64,000 nucleotides of DNA from Blautia glucerasea (GTDB lineage Bacteria > Bacillota > Clostridia > Lachnospirales > Lachnospiraceae): contig NZ_JAJBMO010000005.1 of the NCBI RefSeq assembly GCF_020537505.1, positions 124,001-188,000 of the forward strand, given 5' to 3'. Positions 26,388 through 34,646 of this stretch are shown one piece after another. The notes under the pieces are model-generated. The model worked only from the letters and a program-made list of their open reading frames with translations, made no database searches and was not told the origin of the DNA. The translations under genes were made by a program, and so were the position numbers. The stretch's first letter is position 1; each line of letters opens with the position of its first letter.

Positions 26388-27029
26388 TTATTTCTGAATG
26401 GAGTCCGCTTCTTCTTGTGTGAGTTGACCATTTTTAACTGCATCAGAAATGGCTTTGTCTAATTCCTCAACTGTGGAATAATCCCCAATGTGTACTGTTT
26501 TTCCGTTATCTTTTGTTACATCAACACTATAAGAGGAAACTACATCTTCAGTAGGTGGAATCATGGAGTAGGTATCGCCGTCACCGTCGGCTTTGGAATA
26601 CAATACTCCCTTTTTGATACTTTCCAGAGTTTCCTTATAGCTGTCCATCATAGCATCTACGCTTTCCTGCGTAAATTCGTGGAATACGCCTTGCCCATCA
26701 TACCAACCATCTCCGGTTCCAATCAAAGATTCCATTTCTTTTTTCTGTTCGTTCATCCACGCTTCGTATTCATCGGCTGTCCACCACTGCACATCCGGTG
26801 CCGCATTGTTCTTCTCATAATCTGCCTCGGCAACCCAATTTTTACCGTCAACGCTGATTTGTCCACCGTCTGTATCCTGATAGAGAATATCTGCGCCGGA
26901 TATATTTCCCGTTTCGGATGTTGAAACCTTTGGTGTGTCCGAAGCCAATGCACTTGCATAAGTAACCCCTGCAATGCTTAAACAGATTGCACCGCACAAG
27001 CCTATTGCCAAAATTTTTTTGTTCTTCAT
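26388..27029 (-). CDS. Secreted protein linked to a two-component system
   Basis: A 213-residue exported protein: MKNKK start, hydrophobic core, cleavage after about residue 29 (ALA-SD), then an acidic domain with VQWWTADEYEAWMNEQKKEM and a C-terminal QLTQEEADSIQK. No known catalytic motif. It follows the histidine kinase gene after a hairpin and may be a target or accessory sensor of that system. GAGG lies eight bases before the ATG. Confidence 0.68.
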   Translation of the reverse strand: MKNKKILAIGLCGAICLSIAGVTYASALASDTPKVSTSETGNISGADILYQDTDGGQISVDGKNWVAEADYEKNNAAPDVQWWTADEYEAWMNEQKKEMESLIGTGDGWYDGQGVFHEFTQESVDAMMDSYKETLESIKKGVLYSKADGDGDTYSMIPPTEDVVSSYSVDVTKDNGKTVHIGDYSTVEELDKAISDAVKNGQLTQEEADSIQK

Positions 27030-27054
27030 AGATAAGACCTCGCTTTCTAAAAAT

Positions 27055-27082
27055 TATAGCTGCCCTCTTGAGGACAGCTATA
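27055..27082 (-). terminator. Hairpin terminator or attenuator between kinase and secreted protein genes
   Basis: Arms 27055-27067 and 27070-27082 (13 bp, one wobble) followed on the minus strand by ATAATTTTT. It may limit read-through from the kinase gene into the secreted protein gene. Confidence 0.65.
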
Positions 27083-27126
27083 ATATAACAAAGCAACTTG
27101 GATATAGTTTGCATGGATTATGGATT

Positions 27127-28587
27127 TTAGATGGAGTTGTCTACCGGCTGCTTACAAGGCAATTCAAACCAAAACAGTACACCATTGTTTATATTTGAAA
27201 TGCCGTAATTTGCTCGGTGCATTTCCATGACTTTACGAACAATATAAAGCCCTAATCCGGTTCCGCCTGTATTGCGGTTACGAGATGTATCTGCTCGATA
27301 GAAGGCTTCAAACAAATGTGGAATAGCATCGTCAGGCACACGGACACCTGTGTTTTCAATTTCACCACGAATCGTACCATGCGTTTCGGACAAAGATATA
27401 CGAATCAATTCACCACTTGGAGAATAGCGAATTGCGTTTACCAATATATTTTGAATTGCCCGTTCCATCTGTGCTTGTTCCACTTCACAATAAAGGCGGG
27501 TAGGAATATTTGCTTCAAGGTGCTGTTTCTTTTCTTCCAATAAATCTGCTACTGCGGCAACCTGCACCCGAAGTATTTCCGCAAAATCAACGGTTTTATA
27601 TTCAGCTTTTTGAGTTTCTTCCGTTTTGGAAACATACAGCAACTCTTTTACCAACTTCTCCATCCTATCAACGACGGCAAGCGAACGCTCCATGTACTCT
27701 ATGTGATTTTCATAGCCGCTGACTCCGTTCAGCATTCCTGCTAAATGTCCTTTCAAAATGGTTAGTGGTGTTTTCAGTTCATGGGATGCTGCCGAGAAAA
27801 AGTCTACCCGCTGTCTTTCTAATGCCTGTTCCTTTTCAATATCTGTTTTGAGCTGTTGATTGGCAATTTGAAGGTCATTCAATGCAGTGGATAGCGAAGC
27901 AGACAATGAATTTAGATTTTGCGCCAAACAACCTAATTCATCTTCTCGTCCTATGCTACATTGACCGGAAAAATCCAGTTCCGCCATTTGCTTTGAAATC
28001 TTGCTCAGTCGCACAATAGGTCGAGTGATGTACCGTGTATAGAGCCATGCACAAAGGAGAGAAAGCAGAAAGACCATTAGGATGACATACGGAAGTATAG
28101 ACAGCAATACCTTTGTTGCCTGCTGTACAACGAACAAATCCGTTTGAACCGCCAATGTATAAGCAGTACCGTTTTTCAATGTGAATGGGTAAAAATTTGT
28201 CGTCGTTTCCCCAGATGGTTGCATATCTATGAACGATTCATCTTCATCGAATGTAACTGCGTAATCTGCCGAAGTAGTAGAAGTTTCCATTGATGCCTCG
28301 TCGGGATATATCATACGACCGTTACTATCCTCAATCCAAAAAGCGGCATTTGCTTCCTTTGAAAAATTAGATATATCATTTTCGCAATCAGATATATTGT
28401 CAAAGGCTGTCATTTGCTCAACAAGGTGCATAGCGGCTTTCTCCGTAGCCGCATTTATCAAATTGGAATATGTCGTAGGTAACAGCTTTGAAATGAAAAA
28501 ATATGTTCCGCTGCAAGCTACGCCCAGTAGAAGAAATGTAATTATAAAAATCTTAACGGATAACCGTTGCTTAATGTACTTTGTCAA
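27127..28587 (-). CDS. Sensor histidine kinase
   Basis: A 486-residue membrane kinase. Two helices flank an extracellular sensor of about 140 residues, followed by HAMP (LLCAWLYTRYITRPIVRLSK), HisKA with ASHELKTPLTIL (phospho-accepting His) and HATPase_c (NILVNAIRYSP, then GTGLGLYIVRKVME). I prefer a TTG start (28585-28587), since GGGGTGGGA lies just before it inside the regulator gene; an ATG 14 codons earlier would overlap the regulator gene by 59 bases. It phosphorylates the OmpR-type regulator encoded just upstream. Confidence 0.88.
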   Translation of the reverse strand: MTKYIKQRLSVKIFIITFLLLGVACSGTYFFISKLLPTTYSNLINAATEKAAMHLVEQMTAFDNISDCENDISNFSKEANAAFWIEDSNGRMIYPDEASMETSTTSADYAVTFDEDESFIDMQPSGETTTNFYPFTLKNGTAYTLAVQTDLFVVQQATKVLLSILPYVILMVFLLSLLCAWLYTRYITRPIVRLSKISKQMAELDFSGQCSIGREDELGCLAQNLNSLSASLSTALNDLQIANQQLKTDIEKEQALERQRVDFFSAASHELKTPLTILKGHLAGMLNGVSGYENHIEYMERSLAVVDRMEKLVKELLYVSKTEETQKAEYKTVDFAEILRVQVAAVADLLEEKKQHLEANIPTRLYCEVEQAQMERAIQNILVNAIRYSPSGELIRISLSETHGTIRGEIENTGVRVPDDAIPHLFEAFYRADTSRNRNTGGTGLGLYIVRKVMEMHRANYGISNINNGVLFWFELPCKQPVDNSI

Positions 28588-29236
28588 TTCTGTATCCCAC
28601 CCCTCTGATTGTTTTGATATAGTCAGCATTTAACTTTTTACGAATGTTCTTTATGTGACTGTCAACGATCCGATCCTCGACCTCCAAATCGTCCGCCCAC
28701 AATCGGTCAAGTAGCATTTGCCGAGTAAAGACCTTTCCCTGATTTTCAAGCATAAGCCTAAGAAGCGCAAACTCTTTGCTGGTCAAAACAACCTCGTTTC
28801 CGCCTTGATATACATGGAATCCGTCAACATCCATACTCAGCTCTTTATAAGTAAGCAGGGATAGATTTTGATTTTCCGCAGTCCTACGGCGAAGAATAGC
28901 CGCAATCTTGCACAGCAGGATTCTAGGCGAAAAGGGCTTTGGAATGTAATCGTCAATCTGCTGTTCAAACCCCCGCAACTGGTTTTCTTCATCCGAAAGC
29001 GCAGTAAGCATAATAATAGGAACTTGTGACCGCTTGCGAATGACCTCACACACACCATAGCCGTCGATTTTAGGGAGCATGATGTCTAACAGCACAAGGT
29101 CGATTGTATCATCAAACATTGCAATTCCAGTCACGCCATCAGACGCAACGGCAACTTCATAGCCTGCATCAATTAGATGGTTTTTCAATATATCCTGAAT
29201 GTCAATATCATCTTCGACAATTAAAATCTTCTGCAT
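28571..29236 (-). CDS. OmpR/PhoB-type response regulator
   Basis: A 221-residue regulator. The receiver domain has EDD at residues 8-10, the phospho-acceptor Asp51 in LLDIMLP, and KPF near residue 100; the winged-helix Trans_reg_C domain (about 125-219) ends with IRGVGYRID. GGAGG precedes the ATG by seven to eight bases. It is the first gene of a regulator-kinase-secreted protein set and is part of the E1 accessory region. Confidence 0.9.
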   Translation of the reverse strand: MQKILIVEDDIDIQDILKNHLIDAGYEVAVASDGVTGIAMFDDTIDLVLLDIMLPKIDGYGVCEVIRKRSQVPIIMLTALSDEENQLRGFEQQIDDYIPKPFSPRILLCKIAAILRRRTAENQNLSLLTYKELSMDVDGFHVYQGGNEVVLTSKEFALLRLMLENQGKVFTRQMLLDRLWADDLEVEDRIVDSHIKNIRKKLNADYIKTIRGVGYRIDKVH

Positions 29237-29601
29237 TGTTCCACCTCCAATTTATAGGATAACATAGTTTTTTGAATTTATGATGAAGCGTATAATTTCC
29301 CATATATGTAAGAAAGTTCTGTCCAACAGCAACTGTTTTTCTTCATTTGACAAATTATCCAAATACCTCGTCACTTCTCAAGATTGCTGATACGTTCACA
29401 AATACATTTGCGTTTTACTCTAAGAAGTGCTACTCTCCATTTCCTGTTTCCCTATTTATTATAGTTTCTTATCTCAAGCAATACAATGTTGTCTTCGTTC
29501 ATCGCCTTGCAAAATCAGTATAATCATACTGCTTATCAGGCATAATAAGGTTATTCCTTTACACAAACCGGAACGATACAATATTATTGAGGTGAACGAT
29601 T
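29237..29601. other. Divergent intergenic region between the response regulator and an XRE gene
   Basis: AT-rich. Contains several -10-like sequences (TATAAT at about 29522, CATAAT near 29541), but none has a convincing -35 at 16-18 bases. No coding sequence with a ribosome site other than that of the XRE gene (GAGGTG before 29602). Confidence 0.5.
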
Positions 29602-29958
29602 ATGCCGATTGATGATTTAACTGCTTTAGGGCAGAAAATGCGGGAAGCCCGAAAGAATAAAGAACTGACACAACAAGAACTTTCTGATCTGAGCCATGTT
29701 TCTGTAAAGCAAATCGCCAATATCGAAAAAGGGAAAATGAATCCTTCCTATTTGATTTTGAGAGCATTGGCAAAGGTCCTGCACATCTCTTTAGATACGC
29801 TTATAAATCCAGATGTTTCTCTGGAGGATGAGGGTGTCAATCAGATGAAAATGCTTTATTCCAGCTGTCCGCCAGAAATGCGTGACACCCTGCTGCATCA
29901 CACCCAGGAAACGGTGAGGGAACTGACAGAGTTGTCCGAAAAATTTGAAACGAATTGA
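29602..29958 (+). CDS. XRE family transcriptional regulator
   Basis: A 118-residue regulator with an HTH_3 domain at residues 9-66 (NKELTQQELSDLSHVSVKQI, then ANIEKGKMNPS) and a helical tail. Such small XRE proteins often accompany Tn1549-type conjugative elements; the sequence after its terminator is backbone of that kind. GAGGTG lies before the ATG. Confidence 0.82.
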   Translation: MPIDDLTALGQKMREARKNKELTQQELSDLSHVSVKQIANIEKGKMNPSYLILRALAKVLHISLDTLINPDVSLEDEGVNQMKMLYSSCPPEMRDTLLHHTQETVRELTELSEKFETN

Positions 29959-29959
29959 G

Positions 29960-30000
29960 CCAGTGAGTGAAATTTAACGATTCTCTCACTGGTTCTTTTC
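29960..30000 (+). terminator. Terminator of the XRE gene
   Basis: CCAGTGAG (29960-29967) pairs with CTCACTGG (29985-29992), followed by TTCTTTTC. Confidence 0.75.
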
Positions 30001-30281
30001 ATTTTCGGAGAAAAGAGGCAAGCACAGCAAGCGAGTACCCGCTTGCAAATTTTGAGATTCTCAGGTCCCTTACCCGAAAATTCAAAATTGCTTGTTTGGA
30101 TAGTCCCAAACCCTTATGAAGAACGGAGGCGGCGCATAAGGGACGGCCGCCTTGATGTTACTCAAAACCGCCGCAGTACCCGGAAAATCCATTTTGGGCG
30201 TACAAAGCTACCTGCCCTGCAACGGTTTTTTTCTTTCCCCGTCTTGCGGGGCAGGATCGCTTGGCTTATTCGGTTTTAGTT
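30001..30281. other. Conjugative-element backbone without genes, with A-rich-loop hairpin (copy 2)
   Basis: Holds several nested inverted repeats (CCCTTATG facing CATAAGGG; GGCGGC facing GCCGCC) of the kind found between genes in Tn1549-like elements. The segment 30211-30255 forms a 12-bp hairpin (one mismatch) whose minus-strand loop includes AAAGAAAAAAA, 3' of the DtxR-type gene. Open frames here look non-coding. Confidence 0.45.
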
Positions 30282-30647
30282 TTACTCTTGTTCGGCTGCC
30301 TCTTTCAGCCGGTCAAAACTCTCATCGCTAATGATGTGTTCAATCCGGCAGGCGTCAGCCTCCGCAGTCCTGGGGTCAACGCCTGCGGCGATAAGCTGCT
30401 CGGTAAAGAAGCAGTGTCGCTCGTAGATTTTTTCGGCAACCTCGCGGTCTACATCGGTCAGATGGAGAAAATGATCTTCGTCCATAGTGAGAAAGCCGCC
30501 GTCCCGCAAGGTAGCCACTGCATTGCACACGCTGGGCTTTGACACCTCCATGTGCCGGGCCACATCTACGGAGCACACCATACCGCGTTTCTTTTGGAGA
30601 ACAAGGATGGTTTCCAGGTAGTCCTCCCCGGACGCATGAAGTTTCAT
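30282..30647 (-). CDS. DtxR/MntR family metal-dependent regulator
   Basis: A 121-residue winged-helix regulator. MKLHASGEDYLETILVLQ, the helix-turn-helix VSKPSVCNAVATLRDGG and the metal/dimer part with ERHCFFTEQLIAAGVDP and ACRIEHIIS match the MntR-like short form (no SH3 domain). It would bind Mn2+ or Fe2+ and repress transport genes. It lies 11 bases after the remnant ABC transporter gene, so the two once formed an operon. GAGG stands before the ATG. Confidence 0.85.
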   Translation of the reverse strand: MKLHASGEDYLETILVLQKKRGMVCSVDVARHMEVSKPSVCNAVATLRDGGFLTMDEDHFLHLTDVDREVAEKIYERHCFFTEQLIAAGVDPRTAEADACRIEHIISDESFDRLKEAAEQE

Positions 30648-30658
30648 CTGAACCTCCT

Positions 30659-31348
30659 TTACTGAGCCAGCTTCCAGCCGATGACCTCCTGTCTGGCCGA
30701 TACAAAATCGGCATACAGGCCCTTTTGCTGGATCAGCTCCGCATGAGTGCCGCGCTGGACGATATGAGCGTTGTCCAGTACAAGGATCTGATCGGCGTTG
30801 CGGACGGTTTTCAGACGGTGGGCAATCATGATGATGGTCTTGTCATGGGTCAATGCCTCGATAGCCCGCTGCAATTCATCCTCATTCTCCGGGTCAACGC
30901 TGCTTGTTGCCTCGTCCAAAATGATGATAGGTGCGTCCTTCAGCATGGCGCGGGCGATGGAAATCCGCTGTTTCTCGCCGCCGGACAAAGTACCGCCTCC
31001 CTCGCCAATCACAGTGTCATAGCCATCCGGCAGGGCAGAAATAAGGTTATGGCAGCAAGCCTTTTTCGCCACTTCAACCACTTGTTCATGGGTAGCATCC
31101 GGGCAGCCAAACTTGATATTGTTCTCAATCGTATCTGCAAATAGGTACACGCTCTGGAACACCATCGAGATATTCTTCATCAGGCTGTCCAGCTTGAAAT
31201 CTCGTACATCCGTACCGCCTATGGTAATCTTCCCGGCATTCACATCCCAAAAACGGGCAATCAGGTTGCACATCGTTGTCTTTCCTGCCCCGGAAGGGCC
31301 GACAATGGCCGTAGTCGTTTTTTCGGTAATGGTAAAGCTGACCTGACT
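30659..31348 (-). pseudogene. ABC exporter, C-terminal ATPase fragment
   Basis: The 3' part of an ABC transporter with fused membrane and ATPase domains. What remains is the ATPase: Walker A GPSGAGKTT, Q-loop VFQSVYLF, signature TLSGGEKQR, Walker B IIILDEATSS and the switch histidine IAHRL. The frame continues upstream to 31510 only through sequence that on the other strand is conjugative-element debris, so the membrane domain is gone and the join at about 31,348 is a deletion scar. Not functional as an exporter. Confidence 0.75.
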
Positions 31349-31402
31349 ATGCCCAAACGCTGTATGAAAAGAAGCTGCTGACCTATCCGAGAACGGACAG
31401 CC
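31349..31402 (+). pseudogene. Topoisomerase III (TopB) fragment
   Basis: A short in-frame stretch reads QTLYEKKLLTYPRTDSQ, which is the active-site tyrosine segment of type IA topoisomerases. It is cut on both sides. TopB is a standard gene of Tn1549-type conjugative elements, so this is debris of one. Confidence 0.6.
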
Positions 31403-31714
31403 AAAGCCCACGTTACGGCTTTGCATGACAGCCGGATTGAAACCGAGGCCCGGCGCATCGTGGATAAGCTGAAAGATCTGTCCGCGCCCAACAGCCCCAA
31501 CAAGACACATTTTATGGTGGAGATCTCACCGCACTTTGACGCACTGGCTTCCACCAAGGACAATGACCGGCTCTTTGCCATGCTGCCCTATAAGTCCCTG
31601 TGCTTTACCAGCATAAAAGACCGACACGGGGTATATGCCATGATTAACAAAGATGAGCGCCGTGATGTGAGTATTCGCAAGCCCCGGCCAGCTTTTCTTG
31701 TCCGTCCATCCTGA
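31391..31714 (+). pseudogene. Conjugative-element protein, C-terminal fragment
   Basis: An open frame of about 108 codons with no ribosome site, fused at its 5' end to the TopB fragment. It reads HDSRIETEARRIVDKLKDL, SAPNSPNKTHFMVEISPHF and LFAMLPYKSLCFTSIKDR, sequence of a type I associate with C-termini of large accessory proteins of gut conjugative elements. The exact family is uncertain. Confidence 0.45.
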
Positions 31715-31798
31715 TACCCCCGTCAGATTGATTTTTTCCATGATACCATATCTGGGAGTATGGAGCCAGAGAAACCGGCGATTTTCTGCTGGTAAATT

Positions 31799-31911
31799 CT
31801 ACGCATTTAGAGCGGCACTATGGCGGGGATAGGATAAAACACTCACATACCCCGCCGACTATGCGGGAAAAGCCTTGAAATATAGGGCTTTTTAAGGCCC
31901 TAAATGCGTAG
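31799..31911. repeat. 113-bp element bounded by 12-bp perfect inverted repeats
   Basis: CTACGCATTTAG (31799-31810) and its exact complement (31900-31911) enclose a second pair, GGCGGGG (31822-31828) with CCCCGCC (31850-31856), and an AGGGCTTTTTAAGGCCCT near-palindrome. It could be a miniature element, a replication or transfer origin, or a folded leader RNA. Confidence 0.5.
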
Positions 31912-31973
31912 GTTGGTGCTTTGTTGCGATATGCTCCACGGTTACGGTGTATTGTTCATATTCTGTTTTCAGG

Positions 31974-32009
31974 AATCTTTATGAAATCTTCAAAATTGCC
32001 CGGTATGCT
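31974..32009 (+). promoter_or_regulatory. Response-regulator box and -10 before lanF
   Basis: AATCTT at 31974 and 31985 form a direct repeat with an 11-base period. A -10 TATGCT (32004-32009) follows 13 bases after the second copy, so the repeat replaces the -35. The same arrangement occurs at 36711-36746. The likely binder is the LanR regulator encoded at 34647. Confidence 0.65.
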
Positions 32010-32040
32010 ATCCGTAAAATCAAAGAAAGGACTTGATTAT

Positions 32041-32745
32041 ATGGATATGATTTTGAAAACGACTGACCTCTGCAAAAATTTCAAGGGGCAAATGGCGGTA
32101 AACAATGTGTCACTGAACATCCGGCGCAACTCGGTTTATGGTCTGCTGGGGCCGAATGGGGCTGGCAAATCCACGATCTTAAAAATGCTCACCGGCATTT
32201 TGCGCCCCACATCGGGAAGCATCGAGTTTGACGGCCACCCGTGGAAGCGGAATGATCTGGAGCATATCGGTGCTTTGATTGAGATGCCCCCGCTTTACGA
32301 AAATCTGACTGCATACGAAAATCTCAAAGTCAGAACTACATTGCTCGGCCTGGACGATGCACGAATTAACGAGGTATTGCAAATTGTCCAGCTCACGAAT
32401 ACCGGCAAGAAACGGGCCGGGCAGTTTTCTCTTGGTATGAAGCAGCGGCTTGGTATTGCTATTGCATTGCTGAACAGTCCCCAGCTTTTGATTCTGGATG
32501 AACCGACTAACGGCCTTGACCCTTTAGGGATTGAGGAACTTCGAGAGTTAATTCGCTCTTTTCCCTGCAAAGGGATTACAGTTATTTTGTCCAGCCATAT
32601 TCTGTCAGAAGTCCAGCAGATTGCAGATCATGTGGGTATCATTGCTGGCGGCGTCCTTGGATATGAGGGAGAGCTTCGCGCCGGTGAAGATTTGGAACAA
32701 CTCTTTATGGATGTTATTCGCAGAAATGGTAAGGAGGGATATTAA
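32041..32745 (+). CDS. lanF: Lantibiotic immunity ABC transporter, ATPase (LanF type)
   Basis: A 234-residue ATPase: Walker A GPNGAGKST, signature SLGMKQR, Walker B LLILDEPTNGLD and a final HILSEV block typical of BcrA/LanF proteins. With the two permeases that follow it would expel lantibiotic peptides from the membrane. The start at 32041 (ATG GAT ATG) follows AAAGGA. The lanFEG-lanI-lanRK set is complete, but no lanA, lanB/M, lanC or lanT gene is in the window, so this is resistance without production. Confidence 0.87.
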   Translation: MDMILKTTDLCKNFKGQMAVNNVSLNIRRNSVYGLLGPNGAGKSTILKMLTGILRPTSGSIEFDGHPWKRNDLEHIGALIEMPPLYENLTAYENLKVRTTLLGLDDARINEVLQIVQLTNTGKKRAGQFSLGMKQRLGIAIALLNSPQLLILDEPTNGLDPLGIEELRELIRSFPCKGITVILSSHILSEVQQIADHVGIIAGGVLGYEGELRAGEDLEQLFMDVIRRNGKEGY

Positions 32746-33492
32746 ATGGAGATGACATATATTCAGGCAGAGAACCTAAAGCATAAGAGAACTTTCACAA
32801 AAACGCTGATCGTTCTGGCCCCGTTTGTAACTGCGCTTATGAACTTTTTTGCCCCTCTTTGGTTCCAGCTCAATTCTTATAATTGGTGGTATAACCTGCT
32901 TTATCCTGGATTCCTTACGCTCACCTGTGCCTTGATTGAACAGCGGGATAATGGCAAACTAAAATATCGTGCCGTTGCTTCATTGCCTGTTTCGCAGAAC
33001 AAAGTCTGGAAAGCAAAAATTGGAGTGGCCGGTATTTACTCCTGTGTGGGGAATTTCATTTTCCTGGCGCTAAATCTGTTGGGCGGTTTTGCAATATTAG
33101 TTATCAACGAAATTCCCCTGACAATCGGAATTTGCCAGGCTGCGGCCGGAACAGCTTGTATTGTCATTGCAAGCCTATGGGAAGTTCCGCTGTGCTTATG
33201 GTTATCAAAAAAAGTTGGTATCTTTGTCACGGTTATTCTTAATGCCGGACTTGGAAGCGTTTTAGGGATTTTCACGGCTACAACCTCTTTGTGGATGATC
33301 TGCCCGTATAGCTGGGTGCCGCATCTTATGATTTCCGTGTTAGGTATTTTGCCTAATGGTGAGCCGGTTGCAGATCAGAGTACGGCAATGGCATTTTGGA
33401 TGATTATACTTGTATTGGTCATTTCGCTGGCCTGGTTTGCGGCGCTGTCATTTTTAACTGCAAGATGGTTTGAGAAAAAGGAGGTGGGGTAA
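32746..33492 (+). CDS. lanE: Lantibiotic immunity ABC permease (LanE/MutE type)
   Basis: A 248-residue six-helix permease. MTYIQAENLKHKRTFTK and NWWYNLLYPGF are conserved in MutE/EpiE-type permeases. It starts directly at the lanF stop and works with LanF and LanG. AGGAGG is seen just before the ATG. Confidence 0.85.
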   Translation: MEMTYIQAENLKHKRTFTKTLIVLAPFVTALMNFFAPLWFQLNSYNWWYNLLYPGFLTLTCALIEQRDNGKLKYRAVASLPVSQNKVWKAKIGVAGIYSCVGNFIFLALNLLGGFAILVINEIPLTIGICQAAAGTACIVIASLWEVPLCLWLSKKVGIFVTVILNAGLGSVLGIFTATTSLWMICPYSWVPHLMISVLGILPNGEPVADQSTAMAFWMIILVLVISLAWFAALSFLTARWFEKKEVG

Positions 33493-33494
33493 CT

Positions 33495-34238
33495 ATGGTA
33501 TCTGTGGTTCGCTGCTGGAAAGCAGAATATCAGAAGTGTAAACATAGCATTTTGCTCTATATGCACAGCATGATTCCGATTATATGTGCGGTGATTTTTG
33601 CGGGTTACTATCATATATCCAGATGGGAACTGGCAACCAAAATCAGTGCCTATCTGGAAGTGCTGGCCGTTGCGTTCCCGTTTCTGATCGGCATTATTGT
33701 GGGCCTGGTTGTTCAGATCGAAAATCAGGCCGGGCATTATCAGCTTTTGTTGGGAACAATCCCATCTCGCATGGCAACGTATATTGGTAAACTTGGTTTT
33801 CTGATGATCTGTGCTTTTGGCGCAACATTTTTAGCGTTAGGAACATTCGCTGCACTATATAGGGATGCTCCGGCAAGCCTTTACCTGAAAGCAGGGATTC
33901 TATTGTTGATTACCATGCTTCCCATTTACCTGATTCATTTGTTTGTGGGAATGAGCTTCGGAAAAGGTGCATCTATGGGATTGGGAATTGCAGGGAGTTT
34001 AATAGCTGCCCTTATGATAACAGGGCTTGGTGACGCTACATGGAAATATATTCCCTGGGCCTGGGGCGTTCGTGCTATGGATTACACTGTGCTTGCATGG
34101 GATAGCCCCCAACTGTATGCACAGGTAAAAACCGATTTTTTCAGCGGTATGATTATTTCTGTATGCTGCACTGTTTGTCTGCTGATTGCCAGTTTGGTTT
34201 GGTTTCATGGTTGGGAGGGAGGTAAAAACAGTGAATAA
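33495..34238 (+). CDS. lanG: Lantibiotic immunity ABC permease (LanG/MutG type)
   Basis: A 247-residue six-helix permease with an N-terminal RCWKAEYQKCKHSILLYMHS segment, as in MutG proteins. It begins two bases after lanE; GGAGG overlaps the lanE stop. Its 3' end overlaps lanI by eight bases. Confidence 0.85.
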   Translation: MVSVVRCWKAEYQKCKHSILLYMHSMIPIICAVIFAGYYHISRWELATKISAYLEVLAVAFPFLIGIIVGLVVQIENQAGHYQLLLGTIPSRMATYIGKLGFLMICAFGATFLALGTFAALYRDAPASLYLKAGILLLITMLPIYLIHLFVGMSFGKGASMGLGIAGSLIAALMITGLGDATWKYIPWAWGVRAMDYTVLAWDSPQLYAQVKTDFFSGMIISVCCTVCLLIASLVWFHGWEGGKNSE

Positions 34239-34608
34239 AAAGTGCCTGTTTGCCGTGGTAATTGTGCTTGTAAGTCTTATATGCTTATCGGCCTGCGGTG
34301 CGCTCCGCGATACCGCCGATAAAAATAAGGCGTTAAATGAATCTCTGCCGTATTATGAGCTGAACGCCGCAAACTATGATGAAATTTCATATAACGGCCT
34401 GACATATACCATAACGGATGAATGTCTTGAAATGTCAGAACTGCAAGAAGAAATCGGGCAGGTATCGAAACGCTTCAAAAATGTGGCGGGGGAAGATTTC
34501 AGTTTCGGCTACGTTTACAGTATTGTGGATGTGGATATAAGCAATGCCGTAGCTGTAAATATCAACAATGAATATCGGAAAGCTGACATTAAAAATAATG
34601 ATGAGTAA
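34231..34608 (+). CDS. lanI: NisI/SpaI-type lantibiotic immunity lipoprotein
   Basis: A 125-residue lipoprotein. A GTG at 34231 is the start (GGAGG eight bases before). The signal peptide ends in the lipobox LSAC with Cys22; the mature part has LPYYELNAANYDEISYNG and ends in VAVNINNEY, as in NisI/SpaI family proteins. Anchored outside, it binds the incoming lantibiotic. Confidence 0.85.
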   Translation: MNKKCLFAVVIVLVSLICLSACGALRDTADKNKALNESLPYYELNAANYDEISYNGLTYTITDECLEMSELQEEIGQVSKRFKNVAGEDFSFGYVYSIVDVDISNAVAVNINNEYRKADIKNNDE

Positions 34609-34619
34609 CCTCGACAATG

Positions 34620-34628
34620 TGGTATAAT
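34620..34628 (+). promoter_or_regulatory. Extended -10 promoter before lanRK
   Basis: TGGTATAAT, extended -10, no good -35. It gives lanRK an internal promoter about 18 bases before the TTG start, so regulator level need not depend on the lanFEG promoter. Confidence 0.5.
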
Positions 34629-34646
34629 GGGGCGGGAGGTGATTTT

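Larger units (their letters stand above)
31715..32040. other. Upstream region of the lantibiotic immunity operon
   Basis: Contains a 113-bp inverted-repeat structure (31799-31911) and the response-regulator box and -10 (31974-32009), listed separately. An in-frame extension of lanF into this region (from 31921) is not supported by a ribosome site. Confidence 0.6.

Noticed and set aside
29427..29612. Plus-strand open frame before the XRE gene at 29602
   Set aside because: No ribosome site, Leu/Ser/Ile-rich composition, overlaps the true XRE start.
30141..30190. att-core match TTACTCAAAAC near 30170
   Set aside because: Differs from the core at its end (AAAAC in place of AAACTC) and has no arm pairs around it.
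30043..30279. Plus-strand open frame in the conjugative-element backbone
   Set aside because: Lies over nested inverted repeats; the peptide is Arg/Pro-rich and has no ribosome site.
31348..31510. In-frame extension of the ABC ATPase fragment upstream to 31510
   Set aside because: The extension is antisense to TopB and accessory-protein fragments and has no transporter features.
31921..32040. Earlier start for lanF at 31921
   Set aside because: It would place the LanR box and the -10 inside the coding part; AAAGGA before 32041 is better.
34617..34646. ATG start for lanR at 34617
   Set aside because: It precedes the predicted -10 and has no ribosome site; the TTG at 34647 has GGGAGG at seven bases.
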